64,000 bases of DNA. Origin: Odontocerum albicorne (Eukaryota > Arthropoda > Insecta > Trichoptera > Odontoceridae). Under the pieces are notes generated by a model. That model had not been told where the DNA came from, did no database searches, and saw only the letters and a program-made list of their open reading frames with translations. Position 1 is the stretch's first letter. Each line of letters begins with the position of its first letter. The DNA is taken from contig OX463846.1 in the NCBI GenBank assembly GCA_949825065.1, positions 10,001,366-10,065,365 on the forward strand, written 5' to 3'. Below are positions 32,746 through 43,794 of this stretch, one piece after another. A program made the position numbers and the translations under genes.

Positions 32746-33330
32746 TCAAAAATCGCTAAGAGTTTGTACTCGCTTTAATGCACTAGCTGCGATTTGCGAC
32801 CCAAATGAACCACCCTGTCCCAGGGCGAGCTCTTTGATTCATTAGGGCACATGGCAGACGGTGTACGGCACAAAGGTACCCTGATTGATCAGAGCACGCG
32901 TGCCCTTTAAATAACGCGATAGAATTTCAGCACGAAACGCCACTGATAAATGTCACAAAGGGTAATTTCAAAACAAAAAGGGATTTCAACCTTTAACTAA
33001 AAATCAATTACGTTTGGAATGTACACTTAGATTTCAAGTCGAGCTACCCAGCTTCCGCACTTTCTCCGACATATTTCGATAAATCAACTAAATCGTTGCA
33101 TTTAATAATGAAGTATGGAAAATACAGCATTGGGTGAATAACACGTTAGCATTCATTGAAAAAGTTGACGTATAAAATATAATTGCTCTATTATGCCAGA
33201 TAGAGTGCCGAACATGATTGTTTTCAAAGTTAAATATTTTCAAAGTTAGATTGTTTTCACATTAAAATTGTAGAAAGTGAACATAGTATGCACAATAAAA
33301 GTTAAACTGATCCAACGCTATTTATAATAT
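32746..33330. other. No gene; GC-richer patch at 32775-32930
   Basis: Contains a moderately GC-rich stretch with a self-complementary phrase (attgatcagagc region). Nothing identified. Confidence 0.35.
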
Positions 33331-33331
33331 C

Positions 33332-33440
33332 AAATCTGAGCTATCAATAACACCACACATGGAGAAAAATCTGAGCTATCAACAACACCACACATGGAGA
33401 AAAATCTGAGCTATCAACAACACCACACATGGAGAAAAAA
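33332..33440. repeat. Minisatellite, 35-bp unit x3
   Basis: ctgagctatcaacaacacca followed by cacatggagaaaaat; ctgag at 33336, 33371 and 33406. Confidence 0.93.
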
Positions 33441-34345
33441 TTATGGAGATAAATAAGATAACTGAAGTCTGGAAAGAGTAATATCAAACATTATTGATGG
33501 GAACACCATCAATATTGAGAAAATAATTAATAACTGCTATAAAACAATTAAAACCGGAAAAAGTAGTTAGTGTAGATGTCTTAATTGTAAAAGCAATATG
33601 GAAATTTGGAGTTGACATGTTCAATGTGATCAGTACTAGAAAATAAGAAACTCTAAAATAGCCAAAATAATTAACACATTTAATCTTTATATCACTTTAT
33701 ACACAAAAATAAATCCACCAAAAACTGCGGTAACTATAAGCTTTTATTTATCATGCAAGTTGCACACCCTCGTGAAACGAGGGAAAATATTACTATCGAG
33801 ACAAATGTTACCTGAAAAGGCTGGCTTTGTTAAAGGAAAGTGAACAGAGTAACACTTTTTCATGCTTCGACCGATCATAGAAAAGGAAAAAGAATTTAAC
33901 AAACCTTTTTAATAATTTTTGTTGACTGCAGTAAGACTTTGGAGAAAATTACTATATAGTTAGTTTTAATTGCAATGGGAACTTTTACAAATCTAGCCAA
34001 TATACTGAGTCAGTTCTATGAAAATGATATTGTAAATGTGATGAAAATTGAACTCATTCCAACATTTTCCACACAAATGTCAGAGAATGAGAGGGATGAA
34101 TTCTTTCTCCACTTTCGGTCAACATTTAAACTTAACATTTAATGCTAGTAGTGCCAATGTGCTGGAATTGTGGACAGTTAAAGTATATTTCTCAAATAAA
34201 TTGGACAATATTGACCAAGTTATGGTCTAAAGTTTTCGAAATATTGAATTTCATCAGATTCAAGTACTTAACTGATGTAAGTATTTTACTATATGGTATG
34301 AAAATGTCTCTGGGTAAATATTTTGAAACCTGATAAGCATCCAGA
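33441..34345 (+). mobile_element. Decayed non-LTR reverse transcriptase
   Basis: A series of frames reads as a reverse transcriptase from the fingers/palm onward: EINKITEVWKEY, AIKTIKTGKSS.VDVLIVKAIW, QMLPEKAGFVKGK, KEFNKPFLIIFVDCSKTLEK (the FVDY.KAFD motif containing the first catalytic Asp region), LANILSQFYENDIVNVMKIE, and later IRFKYLTDVS (the FKYLG motif) and LLYGMKMS (the LLYG.ET motif). Broken throughout and missing the YADD region. It may be the upstream part of LINE-A or LINE-B. Confidence 0.75.
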
Positions 34346-34465
34346 AATAGAATTTTACTGTATCCGTATTTTTTAAAAGCTTTGGATTATAAACAAACAA
34401 AAAAAGCGCTCTGGAGAAGATTTAATGTAAAAATGATTTATTTACTCGGTATACATATAATAGTG

Positions 34466-34692
34466 ATTTATTTACTCGTTAAACATATATTCTTTGACGA
34501 CTTCCGTGGCCTGGTGGTAAGACACTTATCTGCCGATCCGGAGGTTGCGGGTTCGATCCCCACTGGAACCCAGATTTTTATAAAATAGGATTCCAGTCTG
34601 GTTAACACTTAGGGACTATAAAAACATCTTTCTGGTTGGTTGGAAGAATAAACTCGCCAGGTTAAAAAAATCTTTATTTATTCGTTAAACAT
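34466..34692. repeat. Target-site duplication flanking a SINE
   Basis: tttatttactcgttaaacatata before the SINE (to 34490) and tttatttattcgttaaacatata after it (to about 34692), with one mismatch. Confidence 0.75.
34491..34668 (+). repeat. tRNA-derived SINE, family 1, reference copy
   Basis: Best copy in the window. Box A TGGCCTGGTGG at 34507-34517 and box B GGTTCGATCCC at 34550-34560 form an internal RNA polymerase III promoter. Then ccactggaacccagattttt, ggattccagtctggttaac, tctggttggttggaag and aactcgccaggtt, and a short A-rich end. Flanking duplications of about 20 bp indicate LINE-mediated insertion. Confidence 0.9.
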
Positions 34693-34696
34693 ATAA

Positions 34697-34839
34697 TAAT
34701 CTCCTGGCTCCGCAATTTACGTGATTGGACTGGCATAAGTGGAGTTGGAGATCTTTTTCGGGTTGCCGGGGACAAGGATGTCTACTCTCAAGTGATATTC
34801 AACTTTGGGGGGACCTGACATGACACTGGGAAGAAGAAG
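34697..34839 (+). mobile_element. LINE-C 3-prime end with GAA tail
   Basis: Encodes LRNLRDWTGISGVGDLFRVAG, then DKDVYSQVI.N.GGT, the LINE-C C-terminus, followed by gaagaagaagaaa. It is flanked by aaacatataata on both sides, a target-site duplication. Extremely 5-prime truncated, about 140 bp. Confidence 0.88.
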
Positions 34840-34849
34840 AAACATATAA

Positions 34850-35095
34850 TATTTCATACTTAAATCTTATTCATAAATATAATATAAAGAGAAAACACTT
34901 TATATTATGAGAAAATTTCACTCGAATTTATTGAAACTCATATAATTTTCAAGTATTGGTTAAAACTAAAATAATTGCGCTTTAAATTTCTACAATAAGC
35001 ACATTCAGCAGAAATAAAGTGAATAATAACTACACGAAAAATCTTAAACACGATTAAGAGAGGGAACTAATAAACAAACAACTAATCAAAGAATA
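34850..35095. other. AT-rich, nothing recognised
   Basis: No feature seen. Confidence 0.4.
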
Positions 35096-35100
35096 ATGCC

Positions 35101-35217
35101 AAAAAACACTTCCATTGTCATATATGTTACCGTCTCTCAAAAAACACTTCCATTGTCATATATGTTACCGTCTCTCAAAAAACACTTCCATTGTCATATA
35201 TGTTACCGTCTCTCAAA
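35101..35217. repeat. Minisatellite, 38-bp unit x3
   Basis: cacttccattgtcatatatg followed by ttaccgtctctcaaaaaa, three near-identical units starting 38 bp apart. Confidence 0.94.
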
Positions 35218-35219
35218 AA

Positions 35220-35930
35220 GGCCTTCATTTCAGCAATTTTGATGTTTATAATCTATTGACTTAAAATTTGTTGAACCCTTACAACTTTATATGAAGCTAG
35301 AATAAAAATAAAATCAACAAAACATTTTTGAAAGTCAAACTATTTTATGAATAGAGTAAACGAGTGTTTCAAGAGTAGGTTTTTTAATGTTTTTTGACGA
35401 GAGTATTTGATTGACACATGTGATGCATTGTGTGACTTAAAAAGGAATTTCTAGTTCGACCAGTAAGTCTACGGTATCTGATCATAGAAATTATGTATGC
35501 TGGGGGAAGAAGGATATGTATTTTTGTATGATTATTGATTGTTAGTCTTTAAATTGTTGCATTGTTATTATATTATTCGTACATTTATTTTCGTGGAGAA
35601 AAAAAATATAATGGTTTTTGGAAGCCTGAAGGTATCACCACTTTTTGTTAGGTTGGGATGAACCTTAATAATGTTCAAGCATCACGAACTTTTTTTTTTA
35701 ATTCAATTAAATGTGTTTTATTTAACAAATATAATATTCATTAGTTAGTTGATTAGTTACTTGAAATTTTAAAAAGATTATTAAAATAATTGATAGAAAA
35801 AATTAAGTACATATGTTTAGGGAATGTCCCTTAAAGGTATATGATGATTATGATTGTTGATAAATAAATAAAACACGTTAGATCGCAATGCGGAAAGAGA
35901 GTGAATGAATGGTTTGTTTTGATAGTACGT
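35220..35930. other. AT-rich, nothing recognised
   Basis: No feature seen. Confidence 0.4.
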
Positions 35931-35934
35931 AGGT

Positions 35935-36165
35935 ATTTCTAACATTTCAGAATGGGCGCGGGAGTGCGCCCGCGATATGCTTCTATCTCGCTTCTGTGCA
36001 TTCAGAAATGGTCAATTGAAGTATTGTAGGTAACTATCTATTTACGGAACCGGCGAGACAGCGTGGTGCGTTCTCTCTCTAGTATGTAGTGCGGCCCGCT
36101 CGCTACGGGATGACTGGCCGGCGGGTAATCTTTGGACTTGAATGGACGGCGTATGTACTTTGGAC
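35935..36165. other. GC-rich patch of unknown nature
   Basis: Contains gggcgcgggagtgcgcccgcg (35954-35974) and cggcccgctcgctacggg. A catcggtcattgacc phrase slightly downstream (36198) is shared with 49855. Possibly part of a retroelement end; not identified. Confidence 0.35.
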
Positions 36166-36284
36166 TGTCTATTTAAATTTGTCGAGGAATGCGAATCTCA
36201 TCGGTCATTGACCGTATGTATGCGACAATATTCCGCGACGAACGCCACATATGTATCAGTTTCCACAAAACGTAAACGGTTTTT

Positions 36285-36400
36285 TGTCGGCAGCCTTGGT
36301 CTAACGGTTAGCATTCATCTTAAGCAAGCGAGATTCTACTTCTGACGAAATTCCCTTCCAGACTAATTTTATTTACAGGTATATTCCATCTGGATTTATG
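36285..36400 (+). repeat. tRNA-derived SINE, family 2
   Basis: Box-A-like TTGGTCTAACGGTTAGCATTC, then gcaagcgag and a weak box B, followed by attcccttccagactaat. Related to copies at 40000-40070 (minus), 43250 and 47215-47325 (minus). Confidence 0.6.
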
Positions 36401-36654
36401 ATTTTCTTGTACTCATATTCTAGATAACCAGATTACGCTCTTGTTAGTGCAATTAGTATCTCTCAACTTCCCTTTTTTTCTGTAAAGCTAAGTAGAAAAC
36501 TCTCTCTTGAGGAGATCGTTCTGTTCGGAAGAGAACGCTATACTAAATTATTTAAGCTTCCCCCGTTTCTGCTATTTTTCTAGTTGTTGAGTACACAAAT
36601 TAAAATTATTCATAATGTTAACTTGAAACTTTCCATAATCCCTGTTTAAACAAG

Positions 36655-36950
36655 TTTGAAGGCACTGCAAGTCCTCATGGAACATCCATATTTTTCTTCT
36701 TCGTAGTCTTCACACAATTTGATTTTTTTACATCGTATATGACCATGCAATCTTCCTATTTGTGTAGTCTATGCAGCATCTGAACGATTCCAAGAAACCC
36801 ATAAATTAGACAACTGTTTACGATGTAATCTATGGTGTGGATCTCCCCGCACTTATAAAAATGCTACTCTGCTAGTGCCTGCCCCACATGTCCATAACAA
36901 ATGCAATGACCCACTCCTGAGGTAAAGAGAAACTAGGCAGCGCGAAACTC
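36655..36950 (-). mobile_element. LINE-F C-terminal fragment
   Basis: The complement encodes CGEIHTIDYIVNSCLIYGFL and then MLHRLHK, matching the zinc-knuckle-like C-terminus (CGE.QT..HI...C) found at the end of some non-LTR retrotransposon proteins. The copy at 38560-38805 aligns. Confidence 0.6.
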
Positions 36951-36959
36951 ACAAGATTT

Positions 36960-37495
36960 TTTTATATCACACTCCGACCAACGGGTCCTTTATTTATCGG
37001 ATGTCAACTCGCTCCAGAGTCGTTTGAGATCAATACGAGAAAGCGACTTTTAGTAACTCAATTGTCTGAAAAAATTGATTAATTTAATTGTAATATTCAT
37101 GAATTTTACTAATAAATTAATAATTTCTAATGCCGTTATATTTTCATAACTTGCAAAGTGTTCTTCCTTTGTTACGCAGACTGTCTTTTTTTTAAAATAA
37201 AGCCTTGGATATGCTCCTTTTGAAAATTTCAGTAAATATTTTTAATGGAGGTATTTTGGACTTTCTAAGTAATAGGTGAGAGTTGATTGAATTACAATTA
37301 TCTTTTATATATTTACTTTTGTTTTTATGCTACTGTACATATTTACCATCAAACTTTATATATAATTGACCTTAATCTTTATATGTAAGCTTTATAAAAT
37401 AAATAAATATATATCTCAATTTAATGGACCGTTAGCTCATAAGTGAGCAGGCAATAACAACGTGTGATAACTGGATGGTAGGGGGAAAACTATGA
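36960..37495. other. AT-rich, nothing recognised
   Basis: No feature seen. Confidence 0.4.
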
Positions 37496-37941
37496 CACTA
37501 AGTGCGATCAACCGAAAAAGGGTTGCTTCTAATCGATATAAATTACACTTTCTCCCCTGGTAGTCAATATCTTTTGGGTCGTAGTTTTAGTTATGAAGAT
37601 GGTAAAGTTTTATGGATTTCAAGTTTACCAATTCCTGCTCTAACGTTATTAATTCCTCCCATAATTAACTCGCTTGCGGCCGCTTTACTATTTCCCTCGA
37701 GTCGTTTGTCTTGCATGCAAATAAAACAATCCTACCCCATCCCCCTATTCCTGTCTGCCATCCTGACTCAGGTCATTAGCGGGGCTAAGGATGAGCTTAC
37801 ATCAGATTCTGAGAATACTATCTTCTGTTTATCCAAGAGAACAAACGATGTACTTAACTATCCATATTTCCTTCCATTTTACTTTCATAATGAAAATGAA
37901 ATATTAGAAAGTTTTCGGATTTTCTATACATTATCTCCTGC

Positions 37942-37966
37942 CTTTCCGTTCACCACGAACGGAAAG
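37942..37966. other. Short perfect hairpin
   Basis: ctttccgttc and gaacggaaag form a 10-bp stem around a 5-nt loop. Confidence 0.75.
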
Positions 37967-38069
37967 ACGCGAGAAATTTGTTTTCAGATGAAAAATAATT
38001 TATTTTCATTTTCACTATTTATTTATTTACATTTTCAGATACCTATCTGCTATTTGGGTAACATTTTCT

Positions 38070-38267
38070 CACGTGAGGTAGAGAAAGATAAAAAAAATGT
38101 GGTTGGATATTTTAAAAGGAGGAACTGTAAAAAGTCATTGAAATCGTTCGAGTTGTACGACAAAGTGAAAAATATGTGCCACCAAAGACAAGTCTGGTTC
38201 TCTGTCATATCTGCCCACTCCGATAGGAAAAAGGTGTGATGGTATGTATGTATAGTGTAGATCCATA
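38070..38267 (+). mobile_element. LINE-A 3-prime end inside a chance frame
   Basis: The last ~55 codons of the 245-codon open frame 37502-38239 align with the LINE-A C-terminus: RRNCKKSLKS (family ...KST...), MCHQRQVWFSVISAHSDRKK (family VC.D...W.SVVSAYP.GK). The family tail ggtgtgatggtatgtatgtat follows the stop. The upstream ~190 codons match nothing I know and lack domain features, so the frame is not called as a gene. Confidence 0.7.
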
Positions 38268-38274
38268 TTTTTTT

Positions 38275-38492
38275 ATTATTTTGTTATACTTTTTTATGTA
38301 CAGCATAACAGGTTTTTATTTGTACAAGTAGTATCTCCAAATAACCAGGATAATGTTTAAAACAATTTTAGTGAAATCAGACTGGAGTTCTTTCAAATCA
38401 AATTATTTTTCAACGAGAATCAACTCGAAACCCCTTGACTGGAAGACAGACGTCAATCATCTAGATTTCGGAAGTCTTTTTACTTACGCATT
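38275..38492 (-). repeat. tRNA-derived SINE, family 1, degraded
   Basis: Minus strand. Tail tacagcataacagg, body aaatcagactggagttc, tRNA-like part ending at atcatctagatttcgg. Confidence 0.6.
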
Positions 38493-38559
38493 TTCACGGA
38501 ATTATATAAAGGACAAATATTTGAACTAGATACGAGTGAGTTCATGATTTCGCTTCTTT

Positions 38560-38805
38560 TTCTTATGCGTTTGACTCTCTCACCAGGTCTCGGTGTTCGA
38601 TGTTAGGCTATGTAGCTTCTGTACGCCTCCAGAAAACACGTGATATAGGCACCTGTCCACAATATGGTCCAGAGTTTGAATCTCCCAGCACTGATAAAAA
38701 GGCAACTCGACTAGGCCCTACTTATCTATATCATATGCAGTGTGACTCACTTCACATTTGATCATTTTAAGAGCACACCACTCCTTCCGAAGTAAAGACA
38801 ATGCA
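38560..38805 (-). mobile_element. LINE-F C-terminal fragment
   Basis: The complement encodes LPFYQCWEIQTLDHIVDRCL and then HVFSGGVQKLH, the same C...QT.DHIV..C..H...GG...LH pattern as at 36655, with frame breaks. Confidence 0.65.
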
Positions 38806-39134
38806 GGATCGGGTCGCCTACCTGTTTTTTTACGATACACTCTGTCTAACGAGATGCCATTGAACGTTTGTCGGCTTGTATATTTGCTTCAGAGTCTTCA
38901 AGATTAGTCGAAAGGACGTATTAGCAATATACGGTGGTTTTATTGTATCCGTAATAAAAGGCAGATGAATGATTTTCACTGCGAAATATATTGCACCATA
39001 CACTATAAATAACAGCCAAATATTTTTCAAATTCAAAGTTAAATGTAATACACACCTGTTACACAAGGCTAATATCTGTATTAAGGCAAGTGTTCTCATT
39101 AAATAAAAAAAATATATATACTGGTGAGAAAAAG

Positions 39135-39245
39135 CAGTGATAGAAAAAAAACAATAAAGGAAACATTTTTATAGCACCATTTAGAGAGCAGGCTCTCCTT
39201 AAAGGTACTCCAACTCGGAATTCAAGTCAACCATTATTATTGCCA
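39135..39245 (-). mobile_element. LINE-H 3-prime end, short
   Basis: Contains the family hairpin motif (gagagcaggctctcc) and aaaggtactccaactcggaattc. Confidence 0.6.
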
Positions 39246-39249
39246 AATT

Positions 39250-39995
39250 AAAAGTATTGCGAAATAAATATACGATTTGAGTAAAAGAAGGTGTAGACTG
39301 CAGAATAAATTAGATTGAATAGATTCACGCTTCTGCATAGGTTTAAAAAATATATTTGGTAAGAAAACCGCAGAAAATTTAGTAAAGGAAGACGAACTAC
39401 AATGAAACCTTTGTAGATGTTCCGATATGTGATTCGGCTTAGGGTTAGTTTAGTGTATGTTTGTAGTTTTTATACGAGTAGCAACAAGATTAATAACTGA
39501 AACAAGAATGGAATATCAGAACAATAAATTATTTCAGTCTTAACACCACTCAAGATTCAGAGACGCTTGAAACAGAAATCATAGAAGAATCAAATGGAAA
39601 ATAATTGTTTATGTGATAAACTTTCCTTAATAATTTGAGCTAGCAAAACGTTTTAAGAAAAATAACTTAATGTTTTTTCCTCATTTAATCTGGTATGTTT
39701 TCTACGAGACACTTTTTCATTTTTATTTTACGTTACAATAGACAATCTTTAGAGATTAGATATAAAACGCCTATGATTGTATTAGTTTGTTGTGTGCAAT
39801 CGGTTGAACTTCAGCAATCAAACAGTCTGTACAGATCAACCCCAAAGTTCGGATAGCAAAGTTGCAAGCTGTAAAGGAGTTTTTTTGCATTGCGCTTTTT
39901 GTTGAATAGCACCATAAAAATTGTGATTAGTAACATAAAGGCTACAGAAAAATTAAAAATTCTGATGTAAAATGGTCTTAAAGTAAAACCAGACT
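39250..39995. other. AT-rich, nothing recognised
   Basis: No feature seen. Confidence 0.4.
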
Positions 39996-40070
39996 GGCAG
40001 CGAATGTTAGTAGAGATTACACTTGCTTAACGTGAATGTTAGCCGTTAGACCACGATCGCTAGCATTATA
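39995..40070 (-). repeat. tRNA-derived SINE, family 2
   Basis: The complement reads gatcgtggtctaacggctaa with box-A character, then acgttaagcaagtg. The box B side is mutated; the body ends at ccagtctggtttta. Confidence 0.5.
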
Positions 40071-40394
40071 TAGTATAATTAAACGAAAATATGCCTTAGA
40101 ATATCAGAAATGGTTTTGCGACTCGTATAACTGGAAACATATTCTAAGACAGTATAAGAAATGTAGAATAAAAATAATGTGTATGAAATCGAAGATTTAA
40201 AAAAATTGAAAAGTTAGTCATATTCTGAAATGTATAAAATCTGAATTCTCAAATATATTTTCATGGTAACCGCAACACAAATCAGACCCCAAAAATGAAT
40301 AGACTAATAGCTGGGAGTCCACATCCCAGGAATTATGCTGAAAAAAAGGGATTACAAATGTATCGTAAGAAGATGTTTGATATGTTCTATAATT

Positions 40395-40440
40395 TCATAA
40401 GTTACCTGAAAGTTTGATAAGTTACCTGAAAGTCTTAAGT
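40395..40440. repeat. Short tandem duplication
   Basis: ataagttacctgaaagt occurs twice in a row. Confidence 0.85.
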
Positions 40441-40449
40441 AGTGTTAAA

Positions 40450-40735
40450 CGACATAAGAGACAAGAAAATAACCTTTCTCTATTCATACTTTGCTGATTA
40501 TTTGTTGTGTAGATTTAGTCAAAAACTATTTCACAATCTTTATACTAAAACAATAAATAACTTGCTAATCTCAAACTCGCGTTACGCATCAGTTGATATT
40601 GCTTTTTCACTTTTCCAGTTCGCCATTCTTCATTTTTCTTTCATTGTCCATTCTGTTAGACTCTGGAATCAACTACTAGTAAAAACAAGACTGACATTAT
40701 CGTTTAATTTATTTATTACATGTATATGTATATAA
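40450..40735 (+). mobile_element. LINE-G C-terminus
   Basis: The 97-codon frame ends with a pattern typical of Jockey/CR1-like reverse-transcriptase C-termini: SRYASVDIAFSLFQFAILHF, SFIVHSVRLWNQLLVKTRLT, LSFNLF. The sibling at 49035-49255 has the same VHAVRLWNQL...SLA.FKKRLKKL arrangement. Confidence 0.75.
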
Positions 40736-40739
40736 GTAC

Positions 40740-41020
40740 CATACAGAAATATTTTCCAATCTACCATCTTATCTTGCATGCGTTAAACTGTTTTCATCCA
40801 TGAATGGTTTTAAAAAATAAATCATCATCATCTGATCTAAGAATATGACAAAAATTCATAATCTGATCGAAGAGAACGTTATTGTTCTGAAAAATAAATG
40901 TTTTTTTTCGCGAAGATATGAAAGCGAACGATATGCTCCAAAAACTACAAGATGACCTGTTCGGAAACAGCTTACCCACGATATTCACATATAAACGTAC
41001 ATAAATATGATAGTTCATTT
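40740..41020. other. No gene recognised
   Basis: Chance frame on the minus strand only. Confidence 0.4.
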
Positions 41021-41024
41021 TGAT

Positions 41025-41262
41025 TCCACTTCCATCCACGCTGTTATGTGGGACAAATCATCCAGCGCGATCTACACTTCAAGATCGAAATATTTTTTAT
41101 TATTTTATGAGCGCGACGTCACATAGCGACGAAGAAGGAACTGTCCAAAGGGACTCCTTCCCCAGTGACGACACATCCGAGTGGGAAAAGAACAGTAGTG
41201 AAGATGGACTTATGGTCCGACATCACGGAAAAAAAGAAATGACTTGCAGCACATTTTTCTTC
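41025..41262. repeat. Dispersed repeat R3, copy 2
   Basis: Partner of 10010-10330 (see there). Frame 41020-41271 spans it without recognised domains. Confidence 0.6.
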
Positions 41263-41279
41263 TTCTTATAAGGTGGCTA

Positions 41280-41850
41280 AAAGCCTGGAGTTCAAACAGC
41301 CCAGCAATTTGCCAGTACTTTCACAGAAAATTTCAAACGAATCAAAACTATCATTTGACGACACTAGATGAACCGAACGTATCGGTTGGGTACTTGTTAC
41401 CGATAGAAATGGCATAATACATAGCAATAAGGAGGCTTTTTCCAAAGACGATAACAAAGAAAGATTGTTACTAGTCTTAAGGAAGCCATCACTGGTAAGT
41501 TGTGTTTACAGGGTAACTTCTACGAGTATATGACTGGATACAATATTTGATGTTACGTAGATGTTGTTCTTATCTCGTGAGTGATGTGTCTTGTAATTGA
41601 TACATGTTGATAAATGTTGAGATTTGGTGTTCATAAATGTTACATAAATATAAAAACAGATTTAAATAACTACCGCTCGTGTGCTTTAACAACTCAGATA
41701 AATTCTCTTGTTTTTTATCTGTGTTTTTCTCTTTAGGCTGGCTTTAGGTTTGCTCTCTATTGATGGGGGTGAATCTCGATTGGAAGGTTTGTTTGATTTT
41801 CTATCAAATATATTTCCATTTCCATTGCCTTAACATATAATAATAAAATT
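41280..41850. other. No gene recognised
   Basis: Moderate base composition at 41280-41470 could be old coding sequence, but nothing is identified. Confidence 0.35.
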
Positions 41851-41854
41851 ACGA

Positions 41855-42065
41855 TTTGTGTAGCGTCGTAAACAGAACGAACTCTCCTCAAGGGCGCTGT
41901 AACTCAATATTCGAATCAATTCATAAATTTAATAAGACATCCTAAAACGAATTGTCTTTAAGTGATAACTGAAACTGCACATGCTACCTATATCTCTGAT
42001 ACCACGAAAAATACCATTCCACGCCACAGGACCAGCAACGGCAAAAGCTCTATGATAATACCCGC
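41855..42065 (-). mobile_element. LINE-H 3-prime end
   Basis: The complement encodes HRAFAVAGPVAWNGIFRGIR, then DIGSMCSFSYHLKTIRF, the FSVA.PR.WN.LP..LR...F...LKT.LF signature of Jockey/CR1-like C-termini. The terminal hairpin motif and an ATT-rich tail follow (at about 41840-41860). Confidence 0.8.
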
Positions 42066-42069
42066 ATTT

Positions 42070-43175
42070 TTTGATTGATGTATGTAATTTCAGAATACAT
42101 ACACGTATTTGTGTACATACTATATTGCTATCATTTAACCCGTATTTATTTACTTTTGTTTATTAACAAAAAATACTTTCTTGACACTTGTTGAAAGACT
42201 TATAAATGAAGAAGAAGACGTGCCACTAAAATTGTGTTGTAGAAAAAAACACATTTCAAACTTGAAACCAGACTACAATGTCCATATTAAAACAATGAGT
42301 CCTTAACTATTTAGAACTAGGAGTTTTTAAGTTAACTTGTAAAATCTAAGTTAACTTGTGAGATCTAGGAGTTTTCCTTAACCTCAAGATTAATAGTTTA
42401 GTGGCATTCAAAGAGTACTGGTAAAAATTGGTTTCAACACTCCCTAAATATGGACTAGCGGAAATAACGATGAAACTTGATAAAATAAAAAAAAATATTG
42501 AAGAAGTCGTAACGTCAATTGGAGATGTAAAAATTATGAAAATATAATGGATATAAATGGTAACATAAAAAGGTTTTTAAATATATGCATTGTTTCTTAA
42601 TAGTGTTAAGAATACAAAGCAAAGACAAATGTTTTAAATGTTATAATTATAAGTTCTTCGTTATGTAAAAAAAGAACATTAAAGATATTTATAGAAACAA
42701 AAGGCCGCTTTCTGAATTTAAAGTGTTTACCCTGAAAATGTCCAATTTCAGTTTGGCAAGCGTTGAATGTTAAAAAAAGCGTCCTTGACATTTGAAATAA
42801 AGCACATCTTGAATACTGAAATTTATTAAGCAATTGTAAAGAAGAGTTGAAAACGAAAACATGGACAAATATTATAATTAAGCTCGAGACCCGAATGATA
42901 ACGAAATAAACAAAACCTAGGGGAAGTAATGAATACAATGACTACTCGAGAACAAATATTTAATTATGTTCTCAACCTTGGATGTTTTTGTTACAAGACA
43001 AGTTTCCGCTACCCTTGTATGTAAATTGAAGGTTTCTTGACGTTGAAAAAATCATTCAATAAAACGAAAATTAAAACCGCTAACTCGCACACAGTGTACA
43101 TTATTTATTTTAGAACGTCCAATAGCTGATATATCATATAAATAAAAAATAGATATAACATACCATGTTCACTTA
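42070..43175. other. AT-rich, no gene
   Basis: Contains a short duplicated phrase aagttaacttgt(a/g)a(a/g)atct at 42332-42372. Chance 110-codon minus frame (42606-42938). Confidence 0.4.
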
Positions 43176-43183
43176 AGAAAAAA

Positions 43184-43222
43184 ATAAATTACTTATCCAA
43201 CAAAATTACTTATCCAACAAAA
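43184..43222. repeat. 18-bp tandem duplication
   Basis: aaattacttatccaacaa occurs twice consecutively. Confidence 0.9.
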
Positions 43223-43249
43223 TTTTCAATATCTATCGGGAATTCTTTG

Positions 43250-43372
43250 TAGACAGTCTTGTTCTAACGGTTAACATTCGCGCTACGCAAGCGGGTGCCT
43301 CAGGTTTGATTCTTGGCGGATTCTATTCTAGATTGGTTTAACTCTTAGATCTTTTTACACATCATTTTTTTT
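43250..43372 (+). repeat. tRNA-derived SINE, family 2
   Basis: Box A cttgttctaacggttaacat, box B AGGTTTGATTCTTG, body ggattctattctagattgg. Same family as 36285. Confidence 0.65.
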
Positions 43373-43534
43373 TCTTTTCGGTAGCTTATATGTTGTTTAT
43401 CATAAATTCTTATAGAACATATAAAAAACCAAAACTTTGCGCTACATAAAACTTTCCAACGAAAGTCTGCATCACAGTAAACCTGACGAATATCTTTGCC
43501 ATCGGAACTATAGCTTTAATCTGTCAAGGATCTA

Positions 43535-43632
43535 TGATTGCTGAAGTGCAACAGTTTGTACATAATAAACCAAAACATGCGCAGACGTCTTTTATCCACA
43601 GGGTTACTGACAATCATACTCGATCACGCCTA
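43535..43632. repeat. Dispersed block R4, copy 2
   Basis: Partner of 17960-18058; again directly followed by a SINE family 1 copy. Confidence 0.65.
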
Positions 43633-43634
43633 TT

Positions 43635-43790
43635 GACTTGACAATTTCAGAGACACCTGTGATGCCCGAGGTCCGCTGGTTTAATTCCCGTTGGAGCCCA
43701 GATTTTTTAAAAAAGAGTTCCCGTCAGGCTTTCACTGAATACTTCTTTAACACCTTTTTGGTTGATTGGAAGATAATTATACCATACGAA
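43635..43790 (+). repeat. tRNA-derived SINE, family 1
   Basis: Box B GGTTTAATTCCCG, gttggagcccagatttttt, the body and gttgattggaagataattat. Confidence 0.72.
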
Positions 43791-43794
43791 TGGA

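Noticed and set aside
32493..32759. 88-codon frame with repeating 17-residue motif
   Set aside because: The period is 51 bp, so any stop-free unit stays open. AT-rich with no other sign of coding.
37502..38239. 245-codon open frame, the longest not made of simple repeats
   Set aside because: The last ~55 codons are a LINE-A C-terminus and the rest has no domain, signal or homology I recognise. AT-rich Phe/Leu/Ser-heavy composition fits a chance frame.
39430..39460. cttagggttagttt, resembling insect telomere repeats
   Set aside because: Only two imperfect units; no array.
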